Assembly: GCA_030533445.1 (NCBI GenBank)
Contig: CM060081.1
Location: 37,807,611 to 37,871,610 of the forward strand
Length of the DNA stretch: 64,000 bases
Source: Cyprinodon diabolis
Taxonomy: Eukaryota > Chordata > Actinopteri > Cyprinodontiformes > Cyprinodontidae
Direction of reading: 5' to 3'
Positions 60,801 to 64,000 of this stretch are shown here, one piece after another; the first letter of the stretch is position 1, and each line of letters begins with the position of its first letter. Below the pieces are notes generated by a model, which worked only from the letters and a program-made list of their open reading frames with translations, was not told the origin of the DNA and made no database searches. The position numbers and the translations under genes are program-made.

Positions 60801-63046
60801 CATGGTATATAAATAAAAAATAAGTTTTTGAATTTTTGAACAGCCTGCTGGTGGTGGTTTGGACAAAAACCACAACAACAAAATTATGATTAAAGATGGT
60901 ATTCTGAACTTCTTCTAACAGTGTGTGGTGTGCTTTTCTTTCCTGGTATTAAAACTTTGCAAAGTTTTTTGCTAACTGTTCCAATTTATGCCACTTTAAG
61001 TACATCTTTAACTCCCCAGTCTTTGTCTTCCTGCTGTGTGACTGCTGCAGGCTCTGCAAGTGTTGATCTGATGTTGCAAAGAGGCACAGATTTAATTAGT
61101 GTAGATGGGTCTCTCCTATATGGTAGATGTTGTCATATTATCAGTCATGTGGGGGAGGATGAAAACACACTGGCACCACTAACACAGGCGCAGAGATTGC
61201 TGTGTCAACGAAATTTTTCCCTGTGATGTTATGCAGTCTGTTTCATTCAAAATTACAGCAGTGAAAAAGGAAACTGCTTGTAACACAAATAATTTGACAG
61301 ACCACTGGAAGAGGACACATTTAAGTGTAAGCATTCTCTGAGAGGATTTACACATTATTCCCTGAGCTAATCTGATGGTATTTCAGTGATATTCGGATCA
61401 GTGTCAGATGTGTAACAATAACTGACCATTTTAAGATATTTTGTTGTTCTTTCATTTTCTATTGTTAAATGATGCAAACTATTCAGGGATGAAGTAACAT
61501 TGCAAAGAACCTATGTTTTCTTTGAGTATGTTGTTACTTTCAGGGCCTATAAGGCACGGGTGGTATCAATCTTTTTGGTGAAAAAACCCAGCAAATATAA
61601 CTTAGTTTTGCCCATCAATTGGTACTTTTCCAAAGAGTTGTTCTAAAATTTTCAAAATGGAAAAAAAATGTACAGAATTTAAAATGCAATCCTTCCATAG
61701 TACATAGTGTTGTTGAATAGACAGCAACCTTAGGGTTTTGATACACTATACTAGATAATTCTTGGATCGTGTTATTCAGTTTATTCTTTATAGACCCCTT
61801 GATAACTATATTCAAACTACTTATGAACTAATGCAAACATGTCTGAACTGAAGATAAACTAGAACTGAAGATGAACTATTTGAAGAGGTGGGTATTATTT
61901 TACAATATCTAATGTAGACTAGTGTACAAGTCGCCTTTTTGATGCAAATGTTTAGTTTTCATTCAATTTCAAAGTCAATTGAGTGTAAGTCTGCCACATA
62001 AAATTATTTTTTATGTGCTCTATTAAGGAGCTGCAGCCTCTCCATGTTTTATAATGGCATGTTAAAAATGTATCACTCTAAAGTCACAACAGTAGGCATA
62101 AAAGATGTCAGCAGATATGGTGCTTACAAATCTAATAATAAAGTTGCATCAGATTTGCATCCTTGCTTTTGTTTGAGGTCTGAGCAAACGTTTTGCCCTG
62201 TCCTAATCCGATTCTTGTTCTATCTTCTTTGCTCTTCTGACAAAGGTTTTCTTTGCCTTTGTTTTTATTAGCTGCCTCTTCTATATCATAAACCATCAAC
62301 ATAAAAAAAAAAAAAACGGTTCTAAAAGTACCTGTGGTTAGGGTCATACTAGATATGTGGCTACTGAAGCCAATGGCTTTATATTGGGCTTTGGTAAAGC
62401 CATTAGTCTTACAGTGAAAATTCAAACAGAGCTGCGAGTCTGCCGCTGGCTCGGTGGCAAAGAAACTTATAATCAAGGTTTTCCAACCAGAGCCATTAGA
62501 TGGAGATGACAGAACTCTCAATGATCTCAGAAAAACTAAATTTACTGTCGCATGGACTAATAAAATAATATTTTGAGGTGAAAAAAAAATAGCTTGGTTT
62601 GATGCTTAAGGTTAAAAAGAACAGACTGCTCTAAAATGATTAGTTTCGTAAAAGGTTAAAAATGTGGTCTTATTTATAAGAAGCATGCATAGATCCTCTC
62701 AAAGAAATTTATGTGATTTGTAGGAAGCAATACATATTCTGTTAGACATTAGGGAGGATGCTTTTACATGCTTGGATTGCCAAAAAACTATTCGACCCCC
62801 ATCAACAAGTACTTAGCCTCTCCTTCCTCCATGTGAAATTAACTGGTAATGAGGCACGCAGCACTCAGTGTTGGTTTAACTATGCTAATGTTTGGGTATC
62901 TTTCAGGGCCTCAGCAACAGCATTCCAGCCTGGTGCGTCAGCTCCTTGTGTGGGAGAGGTGAATCCTGTGGTGCTGCTGTCTAATTCAGGAGAGTGCAGC
63001 AAAGAAACCATTCAGGAAAGCTCTGACTCGAGGGACGTCACTGAAG
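48568..63046 (+). CDS. Unrecognised acidic-protein gene (three internal exons)
   Basis: Three exons, 48568-48840, 51327-51354 and 62907-63046, join in phase (1 to 1, 1 to 2, 2 to 1) with good acceptors and donors, giving about 147 residues with no stop. The product is acidic and Ser/Thr-rich: HQPPKEDEEEDDEEQGEGFT, then FDDSTDEEKTQQ, then short uncharged stretches. It looks disordered, with several possible casein-kinase-2 type acidic sites (inferred). No domain, signal peptide or membrane segment is visible. The gene must begin upstream and continues past 63,046. I do not recognise it. Human neighbours of CHD5 such as KCNAB2 and NPHP4 do not match from memory. Confidence 0.6.
48841..51326 (+). 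other. Intron with a possible conserved element
   Basis: 2.5 kb. AT-rich with an A-rich run at 49,278-49,320 and an (AT)n near 50,227. From 50,580 to 50,960 the sequence is balanced and non-repetitive, with TAATTAAAC and TTAATTAAAA homeodomain-like words and a 14-base tandem duplication at 50611-50638. Confidence 0.45.
51327..51354 (+). CDS. Acidic gene exon 2 of 3 (28-base microexon)
   Basis: Long pyrimidine tract and TTACAG acceptor, then 28 bases and a perfect GTAAGT donor. Encodes DVPAAESQNE with split codons at both ends. The phase fits both neighbours exactly. Skipping it would shift the frame of the next exon. Confidence 0.55.
51808..53010. mobile_element. hAT-like non-autonomous DNA transposon
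   Basis: 1,203 bases with a perfect 13-base terminal inverted repeat, TAGGGGTGTAAAT and ATTTACACCCCTA. Eight-base flanks GCCCAGAG (51800-51807) and GCCTAGAG (53011-53018) match at seven of eight positions, the size of a hAT target duplication. Subterminal GAATC/ATCGAT repeats are typical. The inner left part is GC-rich. There is no transposase frame. A LINE fragment is inserted at 52392-52672. Confidence 0.82.
52392..52672 (-). mobile_element. 5'-truncated LINE 3' fragment nested in the hAT-like element
   Basis: 281 bases flanked by a perfect 10-base duplication, CTCTGGAGCC, at 52382-52391 and 52673-52682. On the minus strand it encodes the end of a LINE ORF2, ETVQHIFIECNKCTQEIE ... FNFLRRTGILGRI, with a Cys/His cluster, then a short 3' region ending in an AAG-type/A-rich tail (seen here as a T run and CTTCTTCTT at the left). 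The tail, truncation and duplication are all signs of target-primed reverse transcription. Confidence 0.82.
56415..56780. mobile_element. hAT-like MITE
   Basis: 366 bases, left end TAGGGCTGAAACAATTA and right end GTTAGTTGCAGCAATA, imperfectly inverted. Flanks CTAATATT (56407-56414) and TTAATATT (56781-56788) agree at seven of eight bases. Subterminal ATTAATCG words recur on both sides. It has no coding capacity. Confidence 0.75.
60091..60300. repeat. Palindromic MITE-like repeat, copy 3
   Basis: The best preserved copy. The left arm TCCACTGGACGGGGTCCAAG with ATTTGAAGACGTTTAGCCAC and CTCTCCAGGA is inverted as TCCTGGAGAGGTGGCGAAAC and ATCTTCAAATCTTGG ... AAGTCCAGTGGA. The arms are about 55 bases around a loop near 60,212. 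Confidence 0.72.
60391..60621 (+). repeat. tRNA-derived SINE
   Basis: A-box TGGCCTAGTGGTTAAGG and B-box GGTTCTGAGTTCAAGCC are close to a real tRNA promoter. The body has CTCAGCAAGACCCTTAACCC and CCCACTGCTCCCC, and the tail TGACAATAAAGTTAAATTC is the familiar end of this teleost SINE. A GAGT microsatellite precedes it. Confidence 0.78.
62907..63046 (+). CDS. Acidic gene exon 3 of 3
   Basis: 140 bases, phase 2 to 1, acceptor TTTCAG and donor GAAG|GTACAA. Encodes ASATAFQPGASAPCVGEVNP, VVLLSNSGECSKETIQ and ESSDSRDVTEG. Less acidic than the first exon. Confidence 0.55.
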
Positions 63047-64000
63047 GTACAAAACAAAATTATACTGAGAGTGAACTGATGTACCTTATATTGCATTTAT
63101 AAGGTTCAATATCAGGCCAGAAAGATTAAAGGTACTGTAAGCTGGCCATGGTATTCTGACTCATTCCACGCATGTGTGATGGTGTTTGCAATGTGGACAG
63201 AGCTGATAGAAAACCAATTGGACCTCCAGAGATGCGTAAACAATACCATGGCCACACCATGTCGACACAGGCAGTGAAAATTGCACACCAGTATTTGTTA
63301 GTCATACACATTGCCCAGCTATGATCAAAGGTTGCAACAAGACCATTTTATACATCTATGGTTATTGTATGACTTATTGATTTCTACAATAAAAAAGACA
63401 CCTCATATACACACCTACACTGAAATACACAAACACAACAAGCAATGACCCAAATACACCTGTGTTCTCCTGGGATTTGATTTCTGGGCAGACATGACAT
63501 GAATCCAATTAATTCTGGATGAGGATCAATAGAGATCCATTTCCATGGGGAAAATTGCGTTTGGATTTTGACTCAGTCAGCAGGGCTCCTGTTATTTGAA
63601 AGCAGCTTGGAAATGAGAGATGCAAAGGAGCAATACTGCACAACATTTTAATGTCTTTCTCTTTTGATGATTTTAAACCCTTGGCCCCCACCTTTTTATA
63701 GCTTAAGTACAAACGAATTGAATACCCAAATGCCATTGGCCAGTAAAATAACATTTTAAATCCCTCATGCTTGTGATGTGTCCCATTTAAAAGCTAAGAT
63801 CTATTTTCTGGAGATATGTGTACAAATGTAAGTTTTACACAACTTGAGATATGTAACTTCAAACATGTCCCAAGGAATCATTTATGGCATACAAAATGCT
63901 GTTTTTCATAATCTAATTATTGGGTATAATTCACAGTTGACCTCTCCGAGTCATTACACTTGTTGTTCAGGTTGTGGACAAAGACTGTGTAAAATTTCAG
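63047..64000 (+). other. Following intron, window end
   Basis: Contains a perfect 13-base inverted repeat, TGGCCATGGTATT (63143-63155) and AATACCATGGCCA (63242-63254). An acceptor-like TGTTGTTCAG at 63970 is followed by 30 bases open in the required phase; whether this is the next exon cannot be decided at the window edge. Confidence 0.4.

Larger units (their letters stand above)
51355..62906 (+). other. 11.6-kb intron of the acidic gene
   Basis: Holds a hAT-like element with a nested LINE fragment (51808-53010), a hAT-like MITE (56415-56780), the third palindromic repeat (60091-60300) and a SINE (60391-60621). 55,430-55,770 and 58,930-59,180 are balanced, non-repetitive blocks that might be conserved elements. 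Several A/T homopolymers occur (53,602; 57,468). No further exon is convincingly seen. Confidence 0.5.

Noticed and set aside
60921..61226. 101-codon plus-strand frame in the acidic gene intron
   Set aside because: No acceptor and donor pair in a phase that would join 51354 to 62907, which already join directly; residue content shows no domain.
62132..62521. 129-codon open frame on the minus strand
   Set aside because: No domain, no splice or promoter context, and homopolymer-rich sequence inside an intron; length is within chance for this composition.

Overview
The window is vertebrate nuclear DNA, almost certainly from a teleost fish. It is AT-rich, with compact GT-AG introns, a chromatin-remodeller gene, and repeats typical of teleosts: an L2-type LINE, Tc1-like, hAT-like and PIF/Harbinger-like DNA elements, tRNA-derived SINEs and a palindromic MITE-like family. 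No rRNA, tRNA gene, CRISPR array or bacterial-style operon is visible.

1-21,763 (+): the 3' two thirds of a Mi-2 family remodeller gene. I assign it to chd5 because of its linker and C-terminal wording ([54 protein letters not shown]). I resolve 25 coding exons that join in perfect phase into 1,176 residues plus a stop. The PHD fingers, chromodomains and first ATPase motifs lie upstream of the window. Its introns hold a PIF-like MITE, two solo-LTR-like repeats, a Tc1-like element split by one of those LTR-like repeats, and a palindromic repeat.

21,764-about 26,250: probable long chd5 3' untranslated region with several AATAAA signals. About 26,250-29,600: intergenic, mostly transposon-like sequence and a SINE.

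29,640-31,400: a stretch of balanced, non-repetitive sequence with promoter/5'-exon character, including a well-formed 88-base mini-intron. I propose, with low confidence, that this is the 5' end of the second gene.

31,400-42,900: intergenic or a giant intron with a SINE, a decayed LINE fragment and possible conserved non-coding elements. 42,966-46,790: a nearly complete L2-like LINE with one in-frame stop and one frameshift.

48,568-63,046 and beyond (+): an unrecognised gene with three phase-compatible exons (273, 28 and 140 bases) encoding an acidic, Ser/Thr-rich, low-complexity protein. Its 11.6-kb intron contains a 1.2-kb hAT-like element that itself carries a 281-base LINE 3' fragment, a second hAT-like MITE, a SINE and a palindromic repeat.

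The genes have no obvious joint pathway. chd5 acts in the nucleus in a NuRD-type complex; the second gene's role is unknown. I saw no clear undescribed system. The most open questions are the identity of the acidic gene, a non-canonical GC-AG intron in chd5, and the well-resolved nested insertions.
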